This document shows positions 54,506 through 63,718 of a stretch of 64,000 nt of DNA, piece by piece. The number at the start of each line of letters is the position of its first letter. The stretch's first letter is position 1. The DNA is from Ruegeria_C sp041537925 (lineage in GTDB: Bacteria > Pseudomonadota > Alphaproteobacteria > Rhodobacterales > Rhodobacteraceae). The notes under the pieces were generated by a model. That model was given only the letters and a program-made list of their open reading frames with translations, ran no database searches and had not been told where the DNA came from. The DNA lies in the NCBI RefSeq assembly GCF_041537925.1, contig NZ_JBGOSH010000008.1, forward strand, positions 62,001-126,000, given 5' to 3'. A program made the translations under genes and the position numbers.

Positions 54506-55678
54506 TCAATCCTCGTCCACGATGGGCGTGTCGCTGCGGCGAGTCAGCGCCGTGACGAGCGTGTCGATATCCCTGCGCAGCTCGGCCATGCTTTCCTGCC
54601 GTCCGGCCGAAATCTCTTCGAGGATGCGCAGCATTTGCACATCGATCGAGCGCAGCCGCATCCGGCTTTCGGCATCAAATCCGTCGCTGTATTCATGGCT
54701 GCGCAGCAGTTCCACATGCGCTTCCTGATTGGCGGCAAGACGTTCCAGCGCGCGGGTGACACCGTCTGCATCGGATTGGCGCTGGTTCATCTGGGCAATC
54801 GTGTTGACCAGATCGCCCATCTTTCCCGCAAGCGCTGCACGGTCCTGTTCGGAGCTTTCGAACATCACCCGCAGCCCATCCATCTGCTCGGTCATCGCCT
54901 CCATCACGCCATCCATGACGCCCGCATCGGACCCGCCATCATCGCCGGATGAGAACCCGACCCGGGTGATGGTCGACAGCCATTCCTCCAACTCGCGATA
55001 GAACCGGTTCTGGCCGTGGCTGGCAAAAAGCTCCAGCAAGCCGACGATCAGCGACCCGGCAAGACCCAACAGGGATGACCCAAAGGCAACGCCCATACCC
55101 TGTAGCTGCGTTTCCAGACCAACCATCAGCCGGTTGAACACCGCCAGCCCCTCTTCACCCTCTTGGGGATTGAGGCTGCGGATGGTGTCGACAATGGCAG
55201 GAACCGTCGTGGCAAGACCAAAGAAGGTGCCCAACAATCCCAGGTAAATCAGCACATTGGTGATGTATCGGGTGATCTCACGTTCTTCTTCGATCCGCTC
55301 GGCCACCGAATCAAGGATCGAGCGGGTCGAGGTAGAGCTGATCTGCATCCGCGCACTGCGCGCGCTGAGCAGCGTGGCCAGCGGCGCCAGAAGCTGCGGC
55401 GCGGGAATGCCCTCGCGTTCAAACCCGCCGACAAAACCATCGATCCAGCGCACCGATCCGATCAGCTGGAAGACCTGCCAGAAACAGGCCAGAACGCCGA
55501 TGACAAAGACCAGTAGGATAAAGCCGTTCAGATACGGGTTCGCTTGAAACACCGAGGCGACGCGCGGCAGCGCCACGAAGACGCCGAACCCCGACAGGCC
55601 AATTACGACCAGCATCATGATGATCTGCCGGAAGGGGCGCGAGAATTGCGGTCTCGCCTCGAAACGTGCCTGCGCCAT
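54506..55678 (-). CDS. MotA/TolQ/ExbB-family membrane protein
   Basis: 390 residues. Four membrane helices (IIMMLVVIGLSGFGVFVAL, GFILLVFVIGVLACFWQV, YLGLLGTFFGLATTVPAIV and FGSSLLGLAGSLIVGLLELF), with the proton-channel family motif GLLGTFFGLATTV. C-terminal 150 residues are cytoplasmic and helical. It sits next to the OmpA-like protein and probably forms its ion-driven partner. Not a classical exbB operon (no exbD/tonB). Confidence 0.8.
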   Translation of the reverse strand: MAQARFEARPQFSRPFRQIIMMLVVIGLSGFGVFVALPRVASVFQANPYLNGFILLVFVIGVLACFWQVFQLIGSVRWIDGFVGGFEREGIPAPQLLAPLATLLSARSARMQISSTSTRSILDSVAERIEEEREITRYITNVLIYLGLLGTFFGLATTVPAIVDTIRSLNPQEGEEGLAVFNRLMVGLETQLQGMGVAFGSSLLGLAGSLIVGLLELFASHGQNRFYRELEEWLSTITRVGFSSGDDGGSDAGVMDGVMEAMTEQMDGLRVMFESSEQDRAALAGKMGDLVNTIAQMNQRQSDADGVTRALERLAANQEAHVELLRSHEYSDGFDAESRMRLRSIDVQMLRILEEISAGRQESMAELRRDIDTLVTALTRRSDTPIVDED

Positions 55679-55742
55679 GCGCGTGTCCTGATTTTCTGCT
55701 CTGGCTTGAACCTACCGAAAAGCCACCCGCAAGGCCAAGGCT

Positions 55743-56273
55743 TTATGCGGTCAAGGCGCGGACACGCGTGGTCAGCCAGTCCAGATCAGGGTCGCTCAGC
55801 CCGATCTCGGCCAAATGTTGCGCCGTATTGTAGAGATAGTCGGTATTCGGCCCGCGCCCGCCCGCTGCGCGGGCAATGATATGGGCCTGGTCCTCAAGCG
55901 CGAGGCCGCCGCAATATTGCACATGATGGGGGTCGATCACATAGGTGACAGCGGTGACCTGCTCGCCGCTTGCCAGTTCAACCTCCAGAATCCGTTCCAG
56001 ATAGGCAGACGAGATCAATTCGCGTTCGCGCAGCTCGGCCAGCGTCTGGTCCTCGTGCCCCGCCTGCACTGACAGGGCAAGGCCCTGGCAATGGGCCCCA
56101 GCAACCTCGTCCAGCGCCAAAACCAGCCCCGGCTTTTCTTCGGTACCCCGGTGGTGAATGGAACTCATGCAGAAAGATCGCGCATAGCCATGCAACGTCG
56201 CAACCGCGCTCCGGTCCACCGGAAAGCCGGGGTTCCACAAAAGCGAGCCATAGCCGAATACCCACATCGTCAT
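55743..56273 (-). CDS. ChaC-like gamma-glutamylcyclotransferase
   Basis: 176 residues; start at 56273 or the second ATG two codons later. Motifs: VFGYGSLLWNPGF (substrate loop), GYARSFCMSSIHHRGTEEKPGLVLAL, REREL (catalytic Glu region), TYVIDPHHVQYCGGL. These enzymes release 5-oxoproline from glutathione or gamma-glutamyl peptides. Divergent from the DUF2125 gene. Confidence 0.9.
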   Translation of the reverse strand: MTMWVFGYGSLLWNPGFPVDRSAVATLHGYARSFCMSSIHHRGTEEKPGLVLALDEVAGAHCQGLALSVQAGHEDQTLAELRERELISSAYLERILEVELASGEQVTAVTYVIDPHHVQYCGGLALEDQAHIIARAAGGRGPNTDYLYNTAQHLAEIGLSDPDLDWLTTRVRALTA

Positions 56274-56342
56274 CGCACTGGTCCTTGCCTGTTTCGCCCT
56301 ATAAATACCAAATCAAAGCCGGTAAAAAGGGGCCAATCGAGC

Positions 56343-57344
56343 ATGCGCCGTTTGCTGAAACTCGCCATTCTGGTGATCGTGCTGTGGTCAGGCTATTGGT
56401 TTGCCGCCGCCTACGGGCTGCGCAGCAGCATTGCGGCGTGGTTTGCCGCACAAGAGGCACGTGGCTGGCAGGCCGATTACGCCGCGATCTCGACCGCTGG
56501 TTACCCGCTGCGCCACCGGACCACGCTGACCAGCCCGGCCTTGGCCGACCCGCGTACCGGGACCGCCTGGCAGGCCGACCGGATCGCGCTGGACAGCCCC
56601 GCGATCTGGCCCGGGCGGCAGACCCTGCGCTTTGCCGACACGCCGCAGCGCCTGTCCTATTTCGACCAAACCGTCGTAGTGACAGCGCAGGACATGACCG
56701 CCGACCTGCATCTGCATCCCGGTATCCGGCTCGAATTGCGGCGCATGTCCCTGACTTCGGGTGGCTGGAGCATCGATACCGCGGACGGCACGGTTCTCGA
56801 GGCCGACACGCTGTCCCTTGCCATGGCGCAGGAGGGTCAATCCGACAGCTACACGTTCGGGGTCACCGCCGAGGGGTTTTCCCCCGGAAACACCCTGCGG
56901 CGCTTGCTGCACTCTGACAGCGCCCTGCCCCGCAGCTTCGAGGCGCTTGAGCTTGATATGGTGGTCCGCTTTGACAAGCCCTGGGACCGCAGCGCGCTAG
57001 AGGAGCGCCGCCCGCAGCCGCAGATGATCGACCTACGCCTGGCCGAGATGCGCTGGGGTGAATTGCGGCTTTTCGCGACCGGAGAGCTGGATGTCGACCC
57101 GCAGGGCATCCCCACCGGAGAGATCGCGCTCAAGGCGGAAAACTGGCAGGAAATGCTGGCCATGGCGCAGGCGGCAGGCGCCATTCCCGAACAGGCGGTC
57201 GGCCCAACAAGCCGCGTTCTGGGCATGCTGGCGGGGCTAGGCGGCAACCGCAGTTCACTGGACGTGCAGCTGAATTTCCGCGACGGGTTCGTCGCACTTG
57301 GCCCGATCCCACTGGGACCGGCACCCCGGCTGATCCTGCGCTGA
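56343..57344 (+). CDS. DUF2125 family protein
   Basis: 333 residues from ATG 56343; the long frame upstream is a shadow of the ChaC-like gene. N-terminal membrane helix (LAILVIVLWSGYWFAAAYGL), then a periplasmic beta-rich domain (TLTSPALADPRTGTAWQADR, LGPIPLGPAPRLIL at the end) as in DUF2125. Function unknown; resembles AsmA-like beta-helix proteins in layout. Confidence 0.78.
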   Translation: MRRLLKLAILVIVLWSGYWFAAAYGLRSSIAAWFAAQEARGWQADYAAISTAGYPLRHRTTLTSPALADPRTGTAWQADRIALDSPAIWPGRQTLRFADTPQRLSYFDQTVVVTAQDMTADLHLHPGIRLELRRMSLTSGGWSIDTADGTVLEADTLSLAMAQEGQSDSYTFGVTAEGFSPGNTLRRLLHSDSALPRSFEALELDMVVRFDKPWDRSALEERRPQPQMIDLRLAEMRWGELRLFATGELDVDPQGIPTGEIALKAENWQEMLAMAQAAGAIPEQAVGPTSRVLGMLAGLGGNRSSLDVQLNFRDGFVALGPIPLGPAPRLILR

Positions 57345-57360
57345 AGACGCCCTTGCCCGT

Positions 57361-58173
57361 TCACAGGTTGTTAGGCTTGATCGCAATCTGGCTGACATAG
57401 GACATGAAGCCAAAGAACTTGTCGGCCTCAACCCGCCGCCGTGCCTCTTGCTTCAGCGCGTCGGCCGTTTCCGGGAACAGTAGGCCGGTTTCCACCATCC
57501 GATCCGCACCTCTTTCAATCACGGTCATGAAATAGGCGGCCTCGCCTTCCGCGACATAGCCGTGTCCCTGCCGTGACCCGAGCGCAAATCCCGCCCCCGT
57601 CAGCATCTCGGTGATCTGGCGCATGATCCACAGATTCGTCACGTTCTGGTTGATCATGAAACGGATGATCTGATCCAGCGGGTCAAAATCCGAGATCTGG
57701 GCTGTGGCGGTATCGTAATCCCCGTCACAGATCACCAGCGTTCCCCCGGGTTTTAGTACCCGAAACGCTTCGGTAACGGCCTCTTGCGGCTCGGGAACAT
57801 GGCACAGCAATGTATGCATCAGGACAAGGTCAACCGAAGCGTCCCGCAACTCGGTCCGCTTGGCGTCACCTGTTTCAAAACTTAACCGGGGATCACCTGA
57901 AAAATGGGATTGCGCCCGCGCCACCATCACCGGCGACGGCTCGATACCAAGCGCCCGCGCGGCCCCGGCCATGGAAACCAGATCACGTGTCACATGACCG
58001 GTTCCCGAACCAAACTCGACAGCGAACGCACCTGCGTGCAGTGAAAGCCCGCTCAAATAGGCACGCCGGATCTCGATCTGGGCAGGCTCCAGACAGCGCG
58101 CCTCCATCGCGTCTGCGATCTGGGCTTGGGTGCTCTGGTTCTGTGCTGCAAGGTTTGAATAGGGGTCTGACAT
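57361..58173 (-). CDS. class I SAM-dependent methyltransferase
   Basis: 270 residues. Glycine motif VEFGSGTGHVTRDLVSMAG, acidic residue in LGIEPSPVMVARAQ, motif DLVLMHTLLCHVPEPQEAVTEAFRVLKPGGTLVICDGDY. Close to ubiquinone/menaquinone-type methyltransferases in general fold but the substrate is open. It lies convergent to DUF2125. Confidence 0.82.
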   Translation of the reverse strand: MSDPYSNLAAQNQSTQAQIADAMEARCLEPAQIEIRRAYLSGLSLHAGAFAVEFGSGTGHVTRDLVSMAGAARALGIEPSPVMVARAQSHFSGDPRLSFETGDAKRTELRDASVDLVLMHTLLCHVPEPQEAVTEAFRVLKPGGTLVICDGDYDTATAQISDFDPLDQIIRFMINQNVTNLWIMRQITEMLTGAGFALGSRQGHGYVAEGEAAYFMTVIERGADRMVETGLLFPETADALKQEARRRVEADKFFGFMSYVSQIAIKPNNL

Positions 58174-58266
58174 GGTGCGGCATCCAATGTTGAAGCTGGG
58201 CGCAGCATATCAGATTTTCTCAAAGACCTCTCATCCACCACAGTTTACGCGCAGCGGGCAAACGAA

Positions 58267-58295
58267 GAAGGGCCGCGCAATCCGCGCAGCCCTTC
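58267..58295 (-). terminator. rpsD terminator
   Basis: On the minus strand GAAGGGCTGCGCGGATTGCG folds with GCGGCCCTTC into a stem of two parts (GAAGGGC/GCCCTTC and GCGC/GCGC with single bulges, loop of 5), followed by TTCGTTT. It lies about 25 bases after the rpsD stop. Confidence 0.65.
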
Positions 58296-58319
58296 CAAAT
58301 TCCGTGAATCTGGCGAAGA

Positions 58320-58940
58320 TCAGTTCTTCGCGTAGAATTCCACGACCAGGTTCGGTTCCATCACCACCGGATAGGGCACATCGCCCAGCCCAGGTGCGCG
58401 CACGAACGTGGCAGTCATTTTCGAATGATCGACATCGATGTAATCGGGCACGTCACGCTCGGCCAGGCCAGCGGCTTCCAGCACGATAGCCAGTTGCTTG
58501 GATTTGTCGCGCACTTCGATCACGTCGCCTTCCTTGACCCGGTAGGACGGGATGTTGACGCGCTTGCCGTTCACCTTCACGTGGCCGTGGTTCACGAATT
58601 GACGGGCAGCAAAGACGGTCGGCACGAACTTGGCGCGATAGACGACGGCGTCCAGGCGGCGCTCCAGCAGGCCGATCAGGTTTTCGCCGGTATCGCCGGT
58701 CACACGCACAGCATCGGCATAGATGCGGCGGAACTGCTTTTCGGTCAGATCGCCGTAGTAGCCCTTGAGCTTCTGCTTGGCGCGCAGCTGGATACCGAAA
58801 TCGCTGAGCTTGCCCTTGCGGCGCTGACCGTGCTGGCCGGGGCCGTATTCGCGGCGGTTGACGGGGGATTTGGGACGGCCCCAAATGTTTTCGCCCATGC
58901 GGCGGTCGATTTTGTGCTTGGCAGACGTGCGTTTGGTCAC
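58320..58940 (-). CDS. rpsD: 30S ribosomal protein S4
   Basis: 206 residues. MTKRTSAKHKIDRRMGENIW at the start, the YGDLTEKQFRRIYADA segment, and the S4 RNA-binding domain (LERRLDAVVYRAKF, ARQFVNHGHVKVNGKRVNIP). It binds 16S rRNA early in assembly of the small subunit. Single gene with its own promoter. Confidence 0.98.
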   Translation of the reverse strand: MTKRTSAKHKIDRRMGENIWGRPKSPVNRREYGPGQHGQRRKGKLSDFGIQLRAKQKLKGYYGDLTEKQFRRIYADAVRVTGDTGENLIGLLERRLDAVVYRAKFVPTVFAARQFVNHGHVKVNGKRVNIPSYRVKEGDVIEVRDKSKQLAIVLEAAGLAERDVPDYIDVDHSKMTATFVRAPGLGDVPYPVVMEPNLVVEFYAKN

Positions 58941-59060
58941 GGCTGATCTCCTTCTTTAGGTCGAGGTCCGGATGGACCACTATGAAGGGCGTTGTCCTCT
59001 TGGGTCTGACCCCATGACAGGCATCCCCTTGCGGGGGCCACCAACACCAATGAATCCGCG

Positions 59061-59088
59061 CTTATAGAGATGCCGTGGGGCGAGTCAA
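59061..59088 (-). promoter_or_regulatory. rpsD promoter
   Basis: Minus strand: TTGACT (59088-59083), 16-base spacer, TATAAG (59066-59061), near the vegetative consensus. It gives a leader of about 115 bases that holds a small GCAA-loop hairpin (CCCC GCAA GGGG, about 59024-59035), which could be a site for S4 autoregulation. Confidence 0.55.
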
Positions 59089-59120
59089 CCGTGTTTTTGC
59101 ACCAGCCGGCGCGCGGTAGG

Positions 59121-60320
59121 TCAGAGCAGCAGGCCGGTTTGGCCGCCCATGTCCAACCCCGGGAACACCGTGCGTTCCAGCGTGGATCGGTCCAGCCCCG
59201 CAACACCCTGCAATACGCCCGCGACATAGGCCCTGAGATCGGCGGTTGGCATCAGGTCGCGCCGGTCGAGCAACGCGCTTTCCTGCAGGCCCGGCCAGTC
59301 GCCCAGCACCTGACCGCCCCGCACCGCGCCACCGGCAAAAAGCAGCGCGCCGCCAGTGCCATGATCGGTGCCACCGGTACCGTTCTGACGCACGGTGCGG
59401 CCGAACTCGGTCATGGCCAGCACCACGGTCTTGCCCCAGACCGGCGCGCCCAGCTCACGCTTGAGCGTCAGGATGGTCTGCGACAGTCGCTTCAGCGCCC
59501 GGGTCAGCCCTTTGGTCTGCGCCCGGTGAGTGTCCCAGCCATTGAGCGAAAAGCCGACGACCCGCGCTTCGCCGCGTAGCTGCTCTGCGGCATAGTTGGC
59601 GATGTTCACATGCTCGGACACTCGGCTGCGATGTCCTTTGGCAGGTCCATCGGCACCGGCCTCACCCTCCTGTCCGTCCCCCATCAGCGCCATGGCCTGT
59701 GCATAGGCCCCATGGAACAACGGGTCTTCGGCCATCATCTGTTCGGCAAGCAGGGCAGCCTGCGGGCTGAGTAACAGGGCCGTATCGGGGTACCAGTCGG
59801 TCACCGAGGTGTCTCCTGCCAGCAGCTTCATCTCGCCATGACCCAGCGCGAAACCGGTGCGCGCCGACACGCCCGGCACCTGCCCCATAGCCCGATTCAG
59901 CCAACCGCCTGCCACATCGCCCAGCCCCATGCTGCCCGCTTCCAGCAGGTCCTGGCCGTCGAAATGGCTGCGCTTGTCGCGATACGGCGTGGCAACCGCC
60001 TGCACTGCACCGAGTTCGCCGGCCCGCCAGAGCGGCAGCAGCGGTTGCAGCGCCGGATGCAGCGCATAGAACCCGTCCAGATCAATCACAGGATCTTCCG
60101 GTCGCAAAAGTCTCTTCCGCGCGCCGGCATAATCGGGGTCACCATGGGGGCGCACCACGTCCAGCGCGTCCATGCCGCCGCGCAGGATGATCACCACCAG
60201 CCTTGTGTCCCAGGGGGCGGCGGCAAAGCTGACGCGGGTCAGCAGAGGGCTGGCCGCTGCCGAGCAACCGACAAGGGTCGATCGGGTCAGAAAGCCGCGT
60301 CGTGTCAGATCAGGTATCAT
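59121..60320 (-). CDS. DUF1501 exported protein (Tat)
   Basis: 399 residues from ATG 60320; the 54-codon upstream extension is a shadow. Twin-arginine-type signal (DLTRRGFLTRSTLVGCSAAA). The sulfatase-like fold of DUF1501 is seen in LVVIILRGGMDALDVVRPHGD, SHFDGQDLLEAGS, VGFSLNGWDTHRAQ, MTEFGRTVRQNGTGGTDHG and FAGGAVRGGQVLGDWP. It follows the DUF1800 gene by 13 bases; the two families nearly always pair. Function not established. Confidence 0.85.
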   Translation of the reverse strand: MIPDLTRRGFLTRSTLVGCSAAASPLLTRVSFAAAPWDTRLVVIILRGGMDALDVVRPHGDPDYAGARKRLLRPEDPVIDLDGFYALHPALQPLLPLWRAGELGAVQAVATPYRDKRSHFDGQDLLEAGSMGLGDVAGGWLNRAMGQVPGVSARTGFALGHGEMKLLAGDTSVTDWYPDTALLLSPQAALLAEQMMAEDPLFHGAYAQAMALMGDGQEGEAGADGPAKGHRSRVSEHVNIANYAAEQLRGEARVVGFSLNGWDTHRAQTKGLTRALKRLSQTILTLKRELGAPVWGKTVVLAMTEFGRTVRQNGTGGTDHGTGGALLFAGGAVRGGQVLGDWPGLQESALLDRRDLMPTADLRAYVAGVLQGVAGLDRSTLERTVFPGLDMGGQTGLLL

Positions 60321-60333
60321 CGCATGCCCTCTC

Positions 60334-61716
60334 CTATCGCCTCTGAAACGTCGGCGATGCCAGCACCAGACCCACCCCTTCGGCCCGCGTTTCTGCGGCC
60401 TGCGCCGCAAACCGCACCGATGCAGGCGCATAAGAGCCCAGTGCATCCCACTGGAACCGCCTCGGGTCGGGCAGGTCGTCAACCAGTTGCCTGGGCCGGT
60501 TCATGGCCCATGATATCCGGCTTGCCAGCCCCTGTGGTGTGATCCAGGCGGTATCCTCTTCGGGCCAGCCATCCGGACCGTCTGGCGACAACCAGGGCTG
60601 TCCCATCCGGGTCAGTGGCTGCCCAATCCGGCGACGCAACCGGCCGGGACGGTCCAAATCCAACCGGTCGGGACGCACATGCAGCGCCCGGCAGGCCGAG
60701 GCCACAAAGTCGGCCGGGGGCTTCACATTCATCAACGCGGGCTGCCAGGCCGCCGGGTGTTCCAGCAACGCGCCATAAACCGTCAGCAGATGGCCGTCGC
60801 TTTCACGGTAGCGCCGCGCCACATGCGCGACCAGATCGGGATCGGGCTGATCCGAGACAAAATGCACCACCATCTTGCGGGCAATGTGGCGGGCGGTATC
60901 GGGATGAACCGACAGATCGCGCAGGAACTCCAAAACCGGAGACAGAGTCGCCTGTGCACCGCCATAGGCCTGGCCCAGAACCGTCTCGCCCCCGGGTTGG
61001 GCAAAGTCGGCCCGGTAGCGGAACCCGCCCGCCCAGTCATAGCTCAACCCGGCGAACAGCTCGGCCAGGGCGCGGATATCGGCCTGTGTATAGGCGCCAT
61101 CGACGCCCATCGTGTGCAGTTCCAGCACCTCTCGTGCGAGGTTTTCGTTCAGTCCCCGGCCCGGCCTTTTCCGGGCGATCGGGCTATCGGGACCAACCGA
61201 ATAGGCCTGATCGAGATATTGCAGCATCAGCGGATGGGTGGTGACGGAAATCAGCAAATCCGAGAAATACCCGGTCATCTTCGGGCGAATCGCCTGCTCC
61301 AAATACGGCAGGCTTGAATACCGGATCGCGCCATTCTTGCCGCGCGCGGTAAAATGATCTGCCCAGAAAAACGCCAGCCGTTCGCGCAGCCCCGTGCGGG
61401 TATCGGTCCAGCGCATCAGTGTATGGGCAAACCAAACCGACGCGTCGCGCCGGGCCTGATTGCGCGTCGCGTCAATCTGGTCGCGCAGCTTGCCTTTCGC
61501 CTCATCCCCTTTGGCCTTGCGAAACGCCTTCCAGAGGGCGGCGAGGTCGATCATCCGGTCCTGGTACCGGTCAAACGGTTCGATCGGATAAGTCCGGGCC
61601 ATCTCATCCGGCCCGGTCAGCCCGTCCAGCAGGTCACTGACCGATCGTGGCGGAGGCACAATCGGAGACAACCCGCAGCCAAACCGGATCGCCGCCAGTT
61701 CCGGAGAATATCGCAC
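60334..61716 (-). CDS. DUF1800 protein
   Basis: 460 residues from GTG 61716. Motifs of the family: LRERLAFFWADHFTA, NENLAREVLELHTMGVDGAY, TQADIRALAELFAGLS and the late LNRPRQ-like segment MNRPRQLVDDLPDP. No signal peptide is evident at this start, so it may be exported with the Tat partner or be cytoplasmic. Forms a transcript with DUF1501. Confidence 0.85.
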   Translation of the reverse strand: MRYSPELAAIRFGCGLSPIVPPPRSVSDLLDGLTGPDEMARTYPIEPFDRYQDRMIDLAALWKAFRKAKGDEAKGKLRDQIDATRNQARRDASVWFAHTLMRWTDTRTGLRERLAFFWADHFTARGKNGAIRYSSLPYLEQAIRPKMTGYFSDLLISVTTHPLMLQYLDQAYSVGPDSPIARKRPGRGLNENLAREVLELHTMGVDGAYTQADIRALAELFAGLSYDWAGGFRYRADFAQPGGETVLGQAYGGAQATLSPVLEFLRDLSVHPDTARHIARKMVVHFVSDQPDPDLVAHVARRYRESDGHLLTVYGALLEHPAAWQPALMNVKPPADFVASACRALHVRPDRLDLDRPGRLRRRIGQPLTRMGQPWLSPDGPDGWPEEDTAWITPQGLASRISWAMNRPRQLVDDLPDPRRFQWDALGSYAPASVRFAAQAAETRAEGVGLVLASPTFQRR

Positions 61717-61855
61717 CGCTGCCCTCCTCAGATCGCGGGTGAACCAAGACCTAACATAAGGGTCCGGACCACCGAAATCACGTTCTCAAGAACATTAAAC
61801 GCGGACCGGTGCGTTTTCCGTCGCACGCTGGCAGATGTTTGCGAACAGGACGTGG

Positions 61856-63631
61856 TTATTCCTGCGGGATCACGCGCAGGCCAAGCTCCATCAACTGGTC
61901 GCTGGTGGGCTCTGACGGCGCCGACATCATCAGGTCCTCGGCACGCTGGTTCATCGGGAACATGATGACCTCGCGGATGTTCGCCGTATCGGCCAGCAGC
62001 ATCACGATCCGGTCGATGCCTGCCGCGCAGCCACCATGCGGCGGGGCACCGTATTGGAACGCGTTGACCATACCGCCGAAACGCTTCTCGACCTCGTCTT
62101 TGCCGTAACCGGCGATTTCGAAAGCCTTGAACATGATCTCAGGCTTGTGGTTCCGGATCGCGCCCGAGACCAGCTCGTAGCCGTTACAGGACAGATCATA
62201 CTGATAGCCCAGCACCTTGAGCGGGTCACCTTCCAGCGCGGCCATGCCGCCCTGCGGCATCGAAAACGGGTTATGTTCGAAATCGATCTTGCCGGTTTCC
62301 TCGTCCTGTTCGTAGATCGGGAAATCGACGATCCAGGCAAAAGCAAAACGGTCTTTGTCGGTCAGGCCCAGCTCTTCGCCGATCACATCGCGCGCCTTAC
62401 CTGCAACCTTTTCAAAGGCTTTCGGCTTGCCGCCGAGGAAGAAAGCGGCGTCGCCGACCTCAAGCCCCAGTTGCTGGCGGATCGCTTCGGTGCGTTCCGG
62501 GCCGATGTTTTTGGCCAAAGGCCCTGCGGCCTCCATGCCATCGCCCTGATCGCGCCAGAAAATATAGCCCATGCCGGGCAAGCCCTCGGCTTGGGCGAAC
62601 TTGTTCATCCGGTCGCAAAACTTGCGGCTGCCACCTGTGGGCGCGGGAATGGCGCGGATCTCGGTGCCGTCCTGTTCCAGCAGCTTGGCGAAGATGGCAA
62701 AGCCCGAGCCACGGAAATGCTCAGAGCAGTCCTGCATCTTGATCGGGTTGCGCAGGTCGGGCTTGTCGGTGCCATACCAGAGCGCCGCGTCGCGATAGGA
62801 GATTTGCGGCCAGTCCTGATCGACCTTCTTGCCCTCTCCGAACTCTTCGAACACGCCCTGCAGCACCGGCTGGATCGTGTCGAACACGTCCTGCTGTTCG
62901 ACAAAGGACATCTCCAGGTCGAGCTGGTAGAAATCGGTGGGTGAGCGGTCGGCGCGCGGGTCTTCGTCACGGAAACACGGCGCGATCTGGAAATACTTGT
63001 CAAAGCCCGAGACCATGATCAGCTGTTTGAACTGCTGCGGGGCCTGCGGCAGGGCATAAAACTTGCCCGGATGCAGGCGCGAGGGCACGAGAAAGTCGCG
63101 CGCGCCTTCGGGGCTGGAGGCGGTGATGATCGGCGTTTGGTATTCGCGGAACCCCTTGTCCCACATGCGACGGCGCATCGAGGCCACCACGTCCGAGCGC
63201 AGGGTCATGTTGGCCTGCATCGCCTCGCGGCGCAGGTCGAGGTAGCGATAGCGCAGGCGGGTTTCCTCGGGGTATTCCTGATCGCCGAACACCATCAGCG
63301 GCAGTTCGCCCGCATCACCCAGCACTTCGATATCTCGGATGAAAACCTCGATCTCGCCGGTTGCGATCTTGGGGTTGATCAGGCTCTCGTCGCGCGCCTT
63401 CACGTTGCCGTCGATGCGGATGCACCATTCGGACCGGACCTTTTCGATCTCGGCAAAAACCGGGCTGTCAGGGTCGGCCATCACCTGCGTCACGCCGTAA
63501 TGGTCGCGCAGGTCGATGAAAAGCAGCCCGCCGTGATCTCGTACCCGATGCACCCAGCCGGACAGGCGGACGGTCTCGCCGACATTGGCGGCGGTCAGGT
63601 CGTTGCAGGTGTGGCTGCGATAGACATGCAT
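61856..63631 (-). CDS. aspS: aspartyl-tRNA synthetase
   Basis: 591 residues. N-terminal OB-fold anticodon domain (VRLSGWVHRVRDHGGLLFID), class II motif 1 (RRRMWDKGFREYQTPIITAS), motif 2 (FRDEDPRADRSPTDFYQLDLEMSF), the bacterial GAD insertion, and motif 3 (GIDRIVMLLAD). It charges Asp-tRNA; the bacterial length suggests it may be non-discriminating if no AsnRS is present. Confidence 0.97.
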   Translation of the reverse strand: MHVYRSHTCNDLTAANVGETVRLSGWVHRVRDHGGLLFIDLRDHYGVTQVMADPDSPVFAEIEKVRSEWCIRIDGNVKARDESLINPKIATGEIEVFIRDIEVLGDAGELPLMVFGDQEYPEETRLRYRYLDLRREAMQANMTLRSDVVASMRRRMWDKGFREYQTPIITASSPEGARDFLVPSRLHPGKFYALPQAPQQFKQLIMVSGFDKYFQIAPCFRDEDPRADRSPTDFYQLDLEMSFVEQQDVFDTIQPVLQGVFEEFGEGKKVDQDWPQISYRDAALWYGTDKPDLRNPIKMQDCSEHFRGSGFAIFAKLLEQDGTEIRAIPAPTGGSRKFCDRMNKFAQAEGLPGMGYIFWRDQGDGMEAAGPLAKNIGPERTEAIRQQLGLEVGDAAFFLGGKPKAFEKVAGKARDVIGEELGLTDKDRFAFAWIVDFPIYEQDEETGKIDFEHNPFSMPQGGMAALEGDPLKVLGYQYDLSCNGYELVSGAIRNHKPEIMFKAFEIAGYGKDEVEKRFGGMVNAFQYGAPPHGGCAAGIDRIVMLLADTANIREVIMFPMNQRAEDLMMSAPSEPTSDQLMELGLRVIPQE

Positions 63632-63718
63632 CGGAGAATTCCCTTCGGGCGCAGAAATGATCGCGCCGATACACCCCGGCTTGCGCGGGAAGTCAAGGGA
63701 GCACGGGGTGGAACCGGC

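Noticed and set aside
52850..55678. Zorya anti-phage system
   Set aside because: ZorA/ZorB-like fold is suggestive, but no ZorC, ZorD or ZorE-like helicase or nuclease gene is next to the pair, and the neighbours are housekeeping genes.
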